In this document: one piece after another, positions 32,309 to 38,912 of the stretch
Layout: each line of letters begins with the position of its first letter
Numbering within the stretch: position 1 is the stretch's first letter
Source of the DNA: SBAX01 sp964646605
Lineage (GTDB): Bacteria > Planctomycetota > Phycisphaerae > UBA1845
Length of the DNA: 38,912 nt
Reading direction: 5' to 3'
NCBI GenBank assembly: GCA_964646605.1
Contig: CAZYEX010000059.1
Location: forward strand, 1-38,912
Notes under the pieces: generated by a model
The model's database searches: none
What the model saw: the letters and a program-made list of their open reading frames with translations, nothing else
Told to the model about the DNA's origin: nothing
Program-made: the position numbers and the translations under genes

Positions 32309-33451
32309 CTATGGCGCGCCCAGCGCCGTCAGCCGTGCAAGCAGCGACGGAAGGATTGACACGACGCTCTCGATTTCGTCCGGCGTGTTGAATCGCGAAA
32401 GACTGAATCGAATCGCTCCGTGGGCGATGCGCTCGTCAATCCCCATGGCCTGGAGTACGTGCGAGGGCTCCAACGATCCGCTGCTGCACGCCGCGCCGCT
32501 GGAGGCGCAAATCCCCGCCTCGCTCAGGAGAATCAAGACGGCCTCGGACTCCACACCCTCGAAACCGATGTTAGACGTGTTGTAGATGCGCTCCGCACCG
32601 CGGCCGTTGGCGTGCGCAAACGGAACCGCGCCAAGCACGCCCTTTTCGAAGGAATCGCGCAGCGCCCCGACCTGTCGCGACGTAGCGTCGGCGTCGCGGA
32701 GAGCGACCTGGCCCGCCACGCCCATGCCCACGATGCCCTCTACGTTTTCCGTCCCCCCGCGAAGCAGACGCTCCTGACTTCCGCCCACGATCAACGGTTC
32801 GATCCGCGTGCGCCGGCGGACATAGAGCGCCCCGACCCCCTTGGGGCCGTGGAACTTGTGGCCCGCGAGACTCACCAACTGCACCGGCCAGGAAGTGACA
32901 TCGATGGGCACCTTTCCCACCGATTGCACTGCGTCCACGTGTACCGGAACTCCCCGCTCGGACGCAATCGCCGCCAGTCGAGCGACGTCCCACATCACCC
33001 CCGTCTCGTTGTTGGCGTGCAAGAGGGAAACGAGGGCCGTCCGCTCGGTGATCTTCTCGGCCCACTCCCCTTCGTCGAGACGACCCTCCCCATCCACCTC
33101 CACGTAATCGACCGTGTATCCTTCCGACGCCAACTGCTCCGCGAGGCGCATGACCGCGGAATGCTCCACCGCAGTGGTCACGAAATGCCGACGATCGGGA
33201 TGAATCCGCAGCCCCCCGCGAATCGCCAGGTTGATGCTCTCCGTCCCCCCGCTGGTGAACACGATCTCCTTGGGCGCCGCCCGTAGGAGATGAGCGACTT
33301 GCTCCCGGGCGCATTCGACCTTGTGCCGCACCGCCTGTCCGAACTGATGCATGCTCGAGGGATTCGCGTAGCATTCCTCATGACAGGCGCGCATCGCCTC
33401 CACTACCTCGATAAGCGGCTTGGTCGTCGCGTTGTTGTCTAGGTAGATCAA
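32309..33451 (-). CDS. cysteine desulfurase, NifS/IscS family
   Basis: A 380-residue PLP enzyme that takes sulfur from L-cysteine for Fe-S clusters or thiolation. The start is IYLDNNATTKP, the cofactor lysine lies in SLAGHKFHGPKG, the PLP-contacting HAN-NETG is present, and the catalytic cysteine is in CASSGAACSSGSLEPSHVL, the longer NifS/IscS-type loop. A TTG start at 33451 is preferred: it gives the family N-terminus (MIYLDNN), has GAGGG 7-8 nt upstream, and lies after a TATAAT box. The GTG at 33472 is only 2 nt from that -10 box. No Fe-S scaffold gene is adjacent, so the specific pathway is open. Confidence 0.93.
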   Translation of the reverse strand: MIYLDNNATTKPLIEVVEAMRACHEECYANPSSMHQFGQAVRHKVECAREQVAHLLRAAPKEIVFTSGGTESINLAIRGGLRIHPDRRHFVTTAVEHSAVMRLAEQLASEGYTVDYVEVDGEGRLDEGEWAEKITERTALVSLLHANNETGVMWDVARLAAIASERGVPVHVDAVQSVGKVPIDVTSWPVQLVSLAGHKFHGPKGVGALYVRRRTRIEPLIVGGSQERLLRGGTENVEGIVGMGVAGQVALRDADATSRQVGALRDSFEKGVLGAVPFAHANGRGAERIYNTSNIGFEGVESEAVLILLSEAGICASSGAACSSGSLEPSHVLQAMGIDERIAHGAIRFSLSRFNTPDEIESVVSILPSLLARLTALGAP

Positions 33452-33474
33452 ACCATGCCCTCGGCGCCCCACCG

Positions 33475-33503
33475 ATTATAGCCTTGGCGCAGGATTCCGT
33501 CAG
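33475..33503 (-). promoter_or_regulatory. promoter of the cysteine desulfurase gene
   Basis: CTGACG (33503-33498, 4/6 match), 17-nt spacer and a perfect TATAAT (33480-33475). Predicted start is near 33468, which leaves a 17-nt leader containing GAGGG before the TTG start codon. Confidence 0.6.
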
Positions 33504-33524
33504 GACCAGGAGCGCAGAACCGTG

Positions 33525-34445
33525 TCACGATGGCCGCGTCCCCTGCCCCTGGAGCTCGGACCGTGGTCCGGAATCACGAAAAAGAGGCAACCATTCAGAA
33601 ATCGTCAGCTCTTCGGCGCGCCGCGTCAGATCGAACCGATCTTGTAGGCCCGCCAAGACTCGTTCGCCGCACAGGTACGTCAAAGCCGTCCGCAGCTGTT
33701 TGCGCCGGTGTTCGAAAACAAGCCGCACGAACTCCACGAACGCCGGCAACTCGTCGCGTGGGATCAGCGACCGCTCTCGAACATCCAATCGCAGCATGAC
33801 CGAATCCACGCGCGGGACGGGCCAGAAACACTGCGGGCCGATCCGCGCGATCGTGGCGATGGTGCAAAGCGATTGGCACACAATACTGAGCGGCCCGTAG
33901 TCCTTGGACCCCGGCGCGGCCGTGAGTCGCTCCCCGACCTCCGCCTGAACCGTAAAGCACATCCGCCGGACCTGCGGATAGTCCACCAGAAGGTTCATGA
34001 GCAGCGGCGTCGCCACTTGGTAAGGCAGATTCGCGACCAATTTCGTGCCGCCCTCCTCCCCACCACTCGGGGTCGGAGACGCGCCGCGCTCGACGATGGC
34101 CCCGGCCACAGAGGGCATGAGATGGTGTTTCCCGTCAAGGACGTCGCCGAGAATCAGCGTCAGGTTCTGTGCCTCCGCGAACCGCTCGACCAACAGGCCG
34201 TGCAACGTCTTGTCGATTTCCACCGCGATCACCCGTCGTACGCGCGGAATCAGCAGGTCGGTCAATCCCCCCGTCCCCGGTCCGACTTCCAGGACGCAGT
34301 CGCCGGGCTCCAGCTCCGCGAACTCCACCAGACGGCGCATGAGGTTGCCGTCGACAAGAAAGTGCTGCCCGAACCGCCGCCGCGGACGCACCCCCGCCTC
34401 GGTGAGCACCGCCTGAATCTCGCGCCGGGTCTGTACGTGTTCCAT
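33525..34445 (-). CDS. rsmA: 16S rRNA dimethyladenosine transferase
   Basis: A 306-residue KsgA/RsmA enzyme that dimethylates two adjacent adenines at the 3' end of 16S rRNA late in 30S assembly. The N-terminus RPRRRFGQHFLVDGNLMRRL, SAM motif EVGPGTGGLTD (about residues 52-62), acidic VIAVEIDKTL and catalytic NLPYQVATPLL are all present. An insertion of about 15 residues (SPTPSGGEEGG) lies just before the NLPY motif. The C-terminus runs about 20 residues past the usual end. The gene is divergent from the helix-turn-helix gene, with overlapping -10 boxes. Confidence 0.95.
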   Translation of the reverse strand: MEHVQTRREIQAVLTEAGVRPRRRFGQHFLVDGNLMRRLVEFAELEPGDCVLEVGPGTGGLTDLLIPRVRRVIAVEIDKTLHGLLVERFAEAQNLTLILGDVLDGKHHLMPSVAGAIVERGASPTPSGGEEGGTKLVANLPYQVATPLLMNLLVDYPQVRRMCFTVQAEVGERLTAAPGSKDYGPLSIVCQSLCTIATIARIGPQCFWPVPRVDSVMLRLDVRERSLIPRDELPAFVEFVRLVFEHRRKQLRTALTYLCGERVLAGLQDRFDLTRRAEELTISEWLPLFRDSGPRSELQGQGTRPS

Positions 34446-34456
34446 GGCCGCCGTGC

Positions 34457-34464
34457 AGTATAAT
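34457..34464. promoter_or_regulatory. overlapping divergent -10 boxes (rsmA and HTH gene)
   Basis: The octamer AGTATAAT contains TATAAT on the plus strand (34459-34464) and TATACT on the minus strand (34462-34457). The minus box is 11 nt before the rsmA ATG, giving a leader of only about 5 nt. The plus box is 63 nt before the HTH gene start. Polymerases could not occupy both at once. No clear -35 was seen on either side. Confidence 0.5.
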
Positions 34465-34526
34465 CATCGCCGTCCCGGCGTCGCGTGCGGTTGCATTTCG
34501 ACCCGCGGACGACGAGGATTTCGACA

Positions 34527-35009
34527 ATGCGCTCGCATGAGGTCTTGAAACGTGCCGCGGACGGGATCGGCGTCAAAGCCCTGGCCGCCAAGCTCCGACT
34601 TTCCCCGGCCTTGGTCTACAAGTGGTGCCAACCCTTTAGCGACGACGACCCGGACGCCGGCGGAGCGCGCAATCCCCTCGATCGCGTGGCCGACATCGCC
34701 CGCGAAACCGGCGACCGCGACGTGGTGCAATGGCTCTGTCACCAAACCGGCGGGTTCTTCGTCGGAAATCCGGCCGTGACGCCCGCCAAGACCGGCACGG
34801 AACTCTTGGTCAACACCCAGCGAATGGTGAAGGAGTTCAGCCAGCTCCTCCTGACCGTCACCAAGTCCATCGAGGACGACGGGCGCATCGAAACGCAAGA
34901 AGCTCAGCGCATCCGCGACGAGTGGGAGCTTTTCAAGCGGACCGTCGAGCAGTTCACCATTACCTGCGAACGCGGACTCTTCGCCGCCAACCCCCGCCCG
35001 AGGGGCTAG
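34527..35009 (+). CDS. helix-turn-helix protein resembling phage regulator CII (CP76 type)
   Basis: A 160-residue protein. The N-terminus VLKRAADGIGVKALAAKLRLSPALVYKWCQP looks like a helix-turn-helix that recognises DNA. NPLDRVADIARETGDRDVVQWLCHQTGGFFV resembles the second helical region of Phage_CP76/CII-like regulators. The C-terminal half is helical (KTGTELLVNTQRMVKEFSQL), possibly for oligomerisation. The ATG at 34527 is used; an upstream in-frame ATG (34485) adds only unrelated residues. Family placement is tentative. No other phage genes are present, so it may be a domesticated chromosomal regulator. Confidence 0.65.
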   Translation: MRSHEVLKRAADGIGVKALAAKLRLSPALVYKWCQPFSDDDPDAGGARNPLDRVADIARETGDRDVVQWLCHQTGGFFVGNPAVTPAKTGTELLVNTQRMVKEFSQLLLTVTKSIEDDGRIETQEAQRIRDEWELFKRTVEQFTITCERGLFAANPRPRG

Positions 35010-35073
35010 GTCCCGGCATGGCGCGGACGAAGGGCAACGTACACCGTCGAGCGTTTGAGTCGTCCGATCACAG

Positions 35074-35101
35074 TTGACCGCTCCGACCCACTCGCTATCC
35101 T
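35074..35101 (+). promoter_or_regulatory. promoter of the ALDH7-type dehydrogenase gene
   Basis: TTGACC (35074-35079), 16-nt spacer and TATCCT (35096-35101). The predicted start near 35108 lies downstream of the alternative in-frame start at 35055, which supports translation beginning at 35145. Confidence 0.6.
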
Positions 35102-35144
35102 TCGCGTGGCGACGATATCCATAGGTCTCTTGGGGGATCAAACC

Positions 35145-36668
35145 ATGCAGGACGTGCTTCGCAAACTGGGCATCGAATCAACCAACGCCGGCGGCTTTTG
35201 CGGCGAATGGGTCGGCGGCGGAGAGACACTCGATTCCATCTCGCCCATCGACGGCAAGGTGCTCGCCTCCGTGCGGCAGGTGACCGCGGACGAGTATGAT
35301 CGCATCGCTGCCCGTGCCCACGATGCGTTCCTCAAGTGGCGCTCGGTCCCCGCCCCTGTCCGCGGCGAGACCGTGCGACAACTCGGCAATGCCCTCCGCG
35401 AAGCCAAGAAAGACCTCGGCACGCTGGTCACCCTGGAGATGGGAAAAATCCGCGCCGAAGGGGAAGGCGAAGTTCAGGAGATGATCGACATCTGCGATTT
35501 CTCCGTCGGGCTGTCGCGGCAGCTCTACGGCCTGACCATCGCCTCGGAACGCCCCGGCCATCGGATGTTCGAGCAATGGCACCCACTCGGCGTCGTCGGC
35601 GTGGTGACCGCTTTTAACTTTCCGGTGGCCGTGTGGGCCTGGAACGCGGCCCTCGCCGCCGTCTGCGGCGACGCCGTCCTGTGGAAACCCTCGTCGCAGA
35701 CTCCGCTGTGCGCCATCGCCTGCACCAAAATCGCGGAGCGCGTCTGCCGCCAGATCGGCGTCGATCCCGCCTTGTTCAGCCTGGTCATCGGTCCGGGCAA
35801 ATCCGTCGGCGAAAAGCTCCTCAACGACCATCGCCTTCCCTTGGTCTCGGCCACGGGCAGTTGCACGATGGGCCGGCGGGTGGCCGAGGTGGTGGGCAAG
35901 CGCCTGGGCCGAACCATCCTCGAACTGGGGGGGAACAATGCCATAGTCGTGACACCCGAAGCCGACCTCAAGCTCGCCCTCCGCGCCATCGCCTTCGGCG
36001 CCGTCGGAACCGCCGGGCAACGCTGCACCAGCACCCGCCGCATCATCGTCCACGACTCCATCCGCAAGGAATTGGTCGAACGCCTCCTCGCCTCCTACAA
36101 GCAGGTGAACATCGGCAACCCGTTGGAGCCCACCACCCTCATGGGCCCGCTGATCAACACCGGTGCGGCCGAGACGATGATGAAGGCGATCACGGCGATC
36201 AAGGGCGAGGGCGGCGAAATCCTCTACGGCGGGCAGAGACTCTCCGGCGAGAAATACCCCGGCGGCTGCTACGTCACCCCTTGCATCGCCGCCGTCCGCA
36301 ACGAGTACAAGATTGTGCAGGAGGAAACCTTCGCCCCGATTTTGTACATCATCGGCTACCAGACCCTCGACGACGCCGTCGCTCTGCACAACGGCGTCCC
36401 GCAGGGGCTTAGCTCGGCCATCTTCACCCGCAACCTGCTCGAAGCCGAGCGCTTCCTTTCCGGTACGGGCAGCGACTGCGGCATCGCCAACGTCAACATC
36501 GGCACCAGCGGTGCGGAGATCGGCGGAGCCTTCGGCGGCGAAAAAGAAACCGGCGGAGGCCGCGAATCCGGCTCCGACGCCTGGAAGGCCTACATGCGGC
36601 GACAGACGAACACGATCAACTACACAACGGAACTGCCCCTCGCGCAGGGGATCAAGTTTGGAGATTGA
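35145..36668 (+). CDS. aldehyde dehydrogenase, ALDH7/antiquitin type
   Basis: A 507-residue NAD(P)+-dependent dehydrogenase. The cofactor region includes GVVTAFNFPVAVWAWNAA and KPSSQTPL; the general-base glutamate is in ILELGGNNA, and the catalytic cysteine is in GTAGQRCTSTRR. The ELGGNNA and GQRCTSTRR variants, and the ending INYTTELPLAQGIKF, are typical of alpha-aminoadipic semialdehyde dehydrogenases (lysine degradation or osmoprotection). The start at 35145 has GGGGGA about 8 nt upstream and matches the family N-terminus; a promoter lies inside the longer frame. No other lysine-catabolism genes are near. Single-gene unit. Confidence 0.93.
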   Translation: MQDVLRKLGIESTNAGGFCGEWVGGGETLDSISPIDGKVLASVRQVTADEYDRIAARAHDAFLKWRSVPAPVRGETVRQLGNALREAKKDLGTLVTLEMGKIRAEGEGEVQEMIDICDFSVGLSRQLYGLTIASERPGHRMFEQWHPLGVVGVVTAFNFPVAVWAWNAALAAVCGDAVLWKPSSQTPLCAIACTKIAERVCRQIGVDPALFSLVIGPGKSVGEKLLNDHRLPLVSATGSCTMGRRVAEVVGKRLGRTILELGGNNAIVVTPEADLKLALRAIAFGAVGTAGQRCTSTRRIIVHDSIRKELVERLLASYKQVNIGNPLEPTTLMGPLINTGAAETMMKAITAIKGEGGEILYGGQRLSGEKYPGGCYVTPCIAAVRNEYKIVQEETFAPILYIIGYQTLDDAVALHNGVPQGLSSAIFTRNLLEAERFLSGTGSDCGIANVNIGTSGAEIGGAFGGEKETGGGRESGSDAWKAYMRRQTNTINYTTELPLAQGIKFGD

Positions 36669-36777
36669 CAACCATGACGGGGTCGGGCATCCTCCTTGAC
36701 GGATCCCTGCCCGTTCGCGGTAGGGACTCGGCGATCGGAACGCCGGGGGTGCGCTAGCATGACGTGGAGGGAGCCCG

Positions 36778-38589
36778 ATGAGCCTGACGCTCGATGCCGT
36801 TCGACAAGGCGATTGCATAAAGTGCCTCTCCGAGCTGCCTGAGGGTTCCGTCGATCTCGCCTTCGCCGATCCGCCCTTCAACATCGGCTACGACTACGAC
36901 GTCTACGACGACCGCAAAGGGGCCGAGGAATACCTCGACTGGTCGCGGAAATGGATCGCGGGCGTGCAGCGCGTTCTCAAGCCCGACGGTTCCTTCTGGC
37001 TCGCCATCGGCGACGAATTCGCCGCGGAGTTGAAAATCCTTGCCACCCGCGAAGTCGGGTTCCATTGTCGAAGCTGGGTCATCTGGTTTTACACGTTCGG
37101 AGTTCACTGCAAGTACAAGTTCACCCGCAGCCATGCCCACTTGTTCCACTTCGTCAAGAATCCAAAGAAGTTCACGTTCAACGCGTTGGACGTCCGCGTG
37201 CCGTCGGCGCGGGAGTTGGTCTATGGTGACAAACGCGCCGCCCTCGGCGGCCGCATGCCCGACGACACCTGGATGATGTCCCCCATTCTCCCGCCCGAGG
37301 TCGCCACCCGCGACGGGTTCACGCTCCGCCCCCAGGACATCCCCGAGCGCTTCCCACAGCACAGCGACACATGGTTCTTCTCCCGCGTGGCGGGAACGTT
37401 CGCCGAGCGCCGCGGCTGGCACGGTTGCCAAATGCCCGAGCAACTCCTAGGCCGAATCATCCGCGCCTGCTCCAACAAGGGCGACCTCGTCCTCGACCCC
37501 TTTGCGGGTTCGGGTACCACGCCCGTCGTCGCCAAGAAGCTCGAACGTCGATACCTCGCCTTCGAACTATCCAAGAAGTACGCGAAGATGGCTGAGCAGC
37601 GCCTTGCTTCGATTCAACCCCTTGACGCCTTGGACGGTCCCGTGGATGCGACGCTCAGCGCCCCAAAAACCAGCGCCGGTCGTCGCTTGAAACGGTCTGC
37701 AAGCCCGGCGGACAAGCCGGTGTCGAGTAGTCCGGTTCTCGCGAGAGCCAACTTGTCGCGGTGGCAAGTCGCGGTGGCAAGCGGCGAGCTCTTCACGGCG
37801 GTGGCCGAGGCATTCATGGCCTCACATGAGGGCTACTCGGCGGACCGTGTGCTAGCCGATCCTGCTTTGAACGAGAGTTTTGTTCAGAACTGTGAACTGC
37901 TCGGCATTCCTGGACAAGCGCTCGATTGGAACCATGCCCTCCTTCGACTGCGAAAACGAGGCGGGCTGTCGCCAATCGATACTTCTAGACGCACCTTGAT
38001 TGGTCGCGCGGTCATGACGCCCTACATCAAGGCGAGCGAGGTCGCCTGGTGGAAGTTGAGCGAGAGTCTCGGATACTCTCTCGATGACATTCTTTGCGAT
38101 CCCACGACCGCAGAGCGATTTGATCGTCTCGCGAGCAAGATCGCTCCAGGGTATTCGCCTCTGGAGTATCGTTGGGCAGCACTGAGCCTTAGGAAGTTTG
38201 TAAGCAAAGGGGCACACATCCTCGATCTGGTCGACGACAAGCTCGCCCCACGGTCCGTGCGCTTGACAAAGGCAGCCGAGTTGAGAGACGCACCCGGGCA
38301 TTTCCTGATTACCACCTGTGGCGAGCCGTTTTTTGCCGGCTTCGCTCCATCCTTGCGCCATTGTTCACTGTTCCAGGCCAAGCAACTCCATGCGGCGATG
38401 GAGGTGATGGCCCGAAAGGCACCTACCGATTCAGAAATTGAAATCCGGACGAGGTTCAGCGACTTAAAGGAACTGCGAAAGTCGGATGCAAGCGTTGACG
38501 AGATTCCGTGGGAGGCTGCGCGGCGTGCCAAACTCATCATCCGACACCATCCGGCAGCCAACGTGCCCGTTTCGCGGTCAGCCGCATGA
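36778..38589 (+). CDS. DNA (N4/N6) methyltransferase with C-terminal repeat-domain extension
   Basis: A 603-residue protein. Residues 1-280 are a beta-class amino-methyltransferase: catalytic DPPF at 31-34 (target adenine N6 or cytosine N4) comes before the SAM-binding DPFAGSGTT at 240-248. The other 320 residues are not part of the normal family. They begin with a Ser/Ala/Pro linker (about 285-325) and contain two copies of a unit of about 55-60 residues: A (336-396; YSADRVLADPALNESF...NHALLRLRKRGGL) and B (418-474; YSLDDILCDPTTAERF...RWAALSLRK). A weaker third may lie near 515-548. Codon usage becomes less GC-rich after the catalytic domain. GGAGGG lies upstream of the ATG. No restriction nuclease is visible. 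Confidence 0.88.
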   Translation: MSLTLDAVRQGDCIKCLSELPEGSVDLAFADPPFNIGYDYDVYDDRKGAEEYLDWSRKWIAGVQRVLKPDGSFWLAIGDEFAAELKILATREVGFHCRSWVIWFYTFGVHCKYKFTRSHAHLFHFVKNPKKFTFNALDVRVPSARELVYGDKRAALGGRMPDDTWMMSPILPPEVATRDGFTLRPQDIPERFPQHSDTWFFSRVAGTFAERRGWHGCQMPEQLLGRIIRACSNKGDLVLDPFAGSGTTPVVAKKLERRYLAFELSKKYAKMAEQRLASIQPLDALDGPVDATLSAPKTSAGRRLKRSASPADKPVSSSPVLARANLSRWQVAVASGELFTAVAEAFMASHEGYSADRVLADPALNESFVQNCELLGIPGQALDWNHALLRLRKRGGLSPIDTSRRTLIGRAVMTPYIKASEVAWWKLSESLGYSLDDILCDPTTAERFDRLASKIAPGYSPLEYRWAALSLRKFVSKGAHILDLVDDKLAPRSVRLTKAAELRDAPGHFLITTCGEPFFAGFAPSLRHCSLFQAKQLHAAMEVMARKAPTDSEIEIRTRFSDLKELRKSDASVDEIPWEAARRAKLIIRHHPAANVPVSRSAA

Positions 38590-38861
38590 GCGCTAAGCTC
38601 CTCGAGGCATTTGAGCAGGTTCGGGCGGGGTTCTCGGTCGACAGGATTATCGCCGACCCTCACCTGAACTCAGGCTTCATCGCTGCCTGTTCCCGGTTGG
38701 GCGTCTCGGATGCACCCGTTGAGACCAACCTCGCATTATTCAACCGCCGAAAGGGAGGCGGATTGGCAAAGACTACTCAGCGAACGGTCGTACGCGAGGA
38801 TGTCCCATCCATAGTTGAAGGTCGGCGGCGGCTCGGGTCAGGTTATCCTACTTTTTTCTGA
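38586..38861 (+). CDS. small single-repeat partner of the methyltransferase
   Basis: A 91-residue protein whose ATG overlaps the methyltransferase TGA (ATGA, 38586-38589), so the two are translationally coupled. Residues 3-58 repeat the domain found twice in the methyltransferase: FSVDRIIADPHLNSGF at the start and TNLALFNRRKGGGLAK at the end, against YSADRVLADPALNESF and NHALLRLRKRGGLSP upstream. The remaining 30 residues are basic. There is no signal peptide or catalytic motif. It may be a stand-alone DNA- or protein-binding module that works with the methyltransferase, or the 5' remnant of a longer gene; 51 bp of sequence remain after it. Confidence 0.7.
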   Translation: MSAKLLEAFEQVRAGFSVDRIIADPHLNSGFIAACSRLGVSDAPVETNLALFNRRKGGGLAKTTQRTVVREDVPSIVEGRRRLGSGYPTFF

Positions 38862-38912
38862 CGGTCCATTGTTTCATCCGCCTGTGATTCGTTGAGACAG
38901 GCCTCGAGCATC

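Noticed and set aside
36753..36777. GCTAGCAT as promoter of the methyltransferase gene
   Set aside because: The octamer matches the one before the reductase gene, but no acceptable -35 box lies at the right distance.

Overview
The window is a GC-rich bacterial chromosome segment that most likely comes from Planctomycetota, perhaps near Phycisphaerae. Four things point there. The EF-Tu switch I region lacks the usual RGITI effector motif. Secreted proteins carry planctomycete-style cysteine and kelch repeats. Spacers hold short GC-rich palindromes of types I recall from planctomycete genomes. There is a small conserved protein of the kind common in that phylum. The phylum is an inference from sequence traits; no database was searched.

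About 26 kb (2930-28961, minus strand) is one merged translation/transcription supercluster. In the direction of transcription it reads: tRNA-Thr, tuf, rpmG, tRNA-Trp, secE, nusG, rplK, [four secreted-protein genes], rplA, rplJ, rplL, rpoB, [GNAT-like gene], rpoC, rpsL, [bioY], rpsG, [hicB plus a hicA remnant; a small plus-strand gene], fusA. A strong sigma70-type promoter (TTGACA-N16-TATACT, 29104-29131) lies upstream of tRNA-Thr. fusA has its own TATAAT box 8 nt before its ATG and may be leaderless. The core order is ancestral, but four joints that are usually tight hold foreign cargo: rplK/rplA, rpoB/rpoC, rpsL/rpsG and rpsG/fusA.

The largest insertion (18639-25230) has two giant cysteine-dyad proteins that share an 838-bp near-identical segment, an exported protein between them, and an exported helical protein. 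In the shared segment roughly 40 Cys-Cys pairs fall within about 280 residues. The second copy has lost its signal peptide and its 5' end is frameshifted. Placement inside a ribosomal operon suggests strong, growth-linked expression. A disulfide-linked envelope role is a reasonable hypothesis.

Left flank (1-2738): the tail of an IS630-type transposase, a TPR protein and a secreted kelch protein with eleven repeats. Right flank (29326-38861): an aldo/keto reductase, a membrane coiled-coil protein, a NifS-type cysteine desulfurase, RsmA, a helix-turn-helix protein, an ALDH7-type dehydrogenase, and a DNA methyltransferase. The methyltransferase's C-terminal half contains a repeated domain of about 55 residues that recurs in the small protein encoded by an ATGA-overlapping gene. 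This is the best candidate here for an undescribed system.

I saw no rRNA genes and no CRISPR array. Most longer spacers carry small palindromic repeats.
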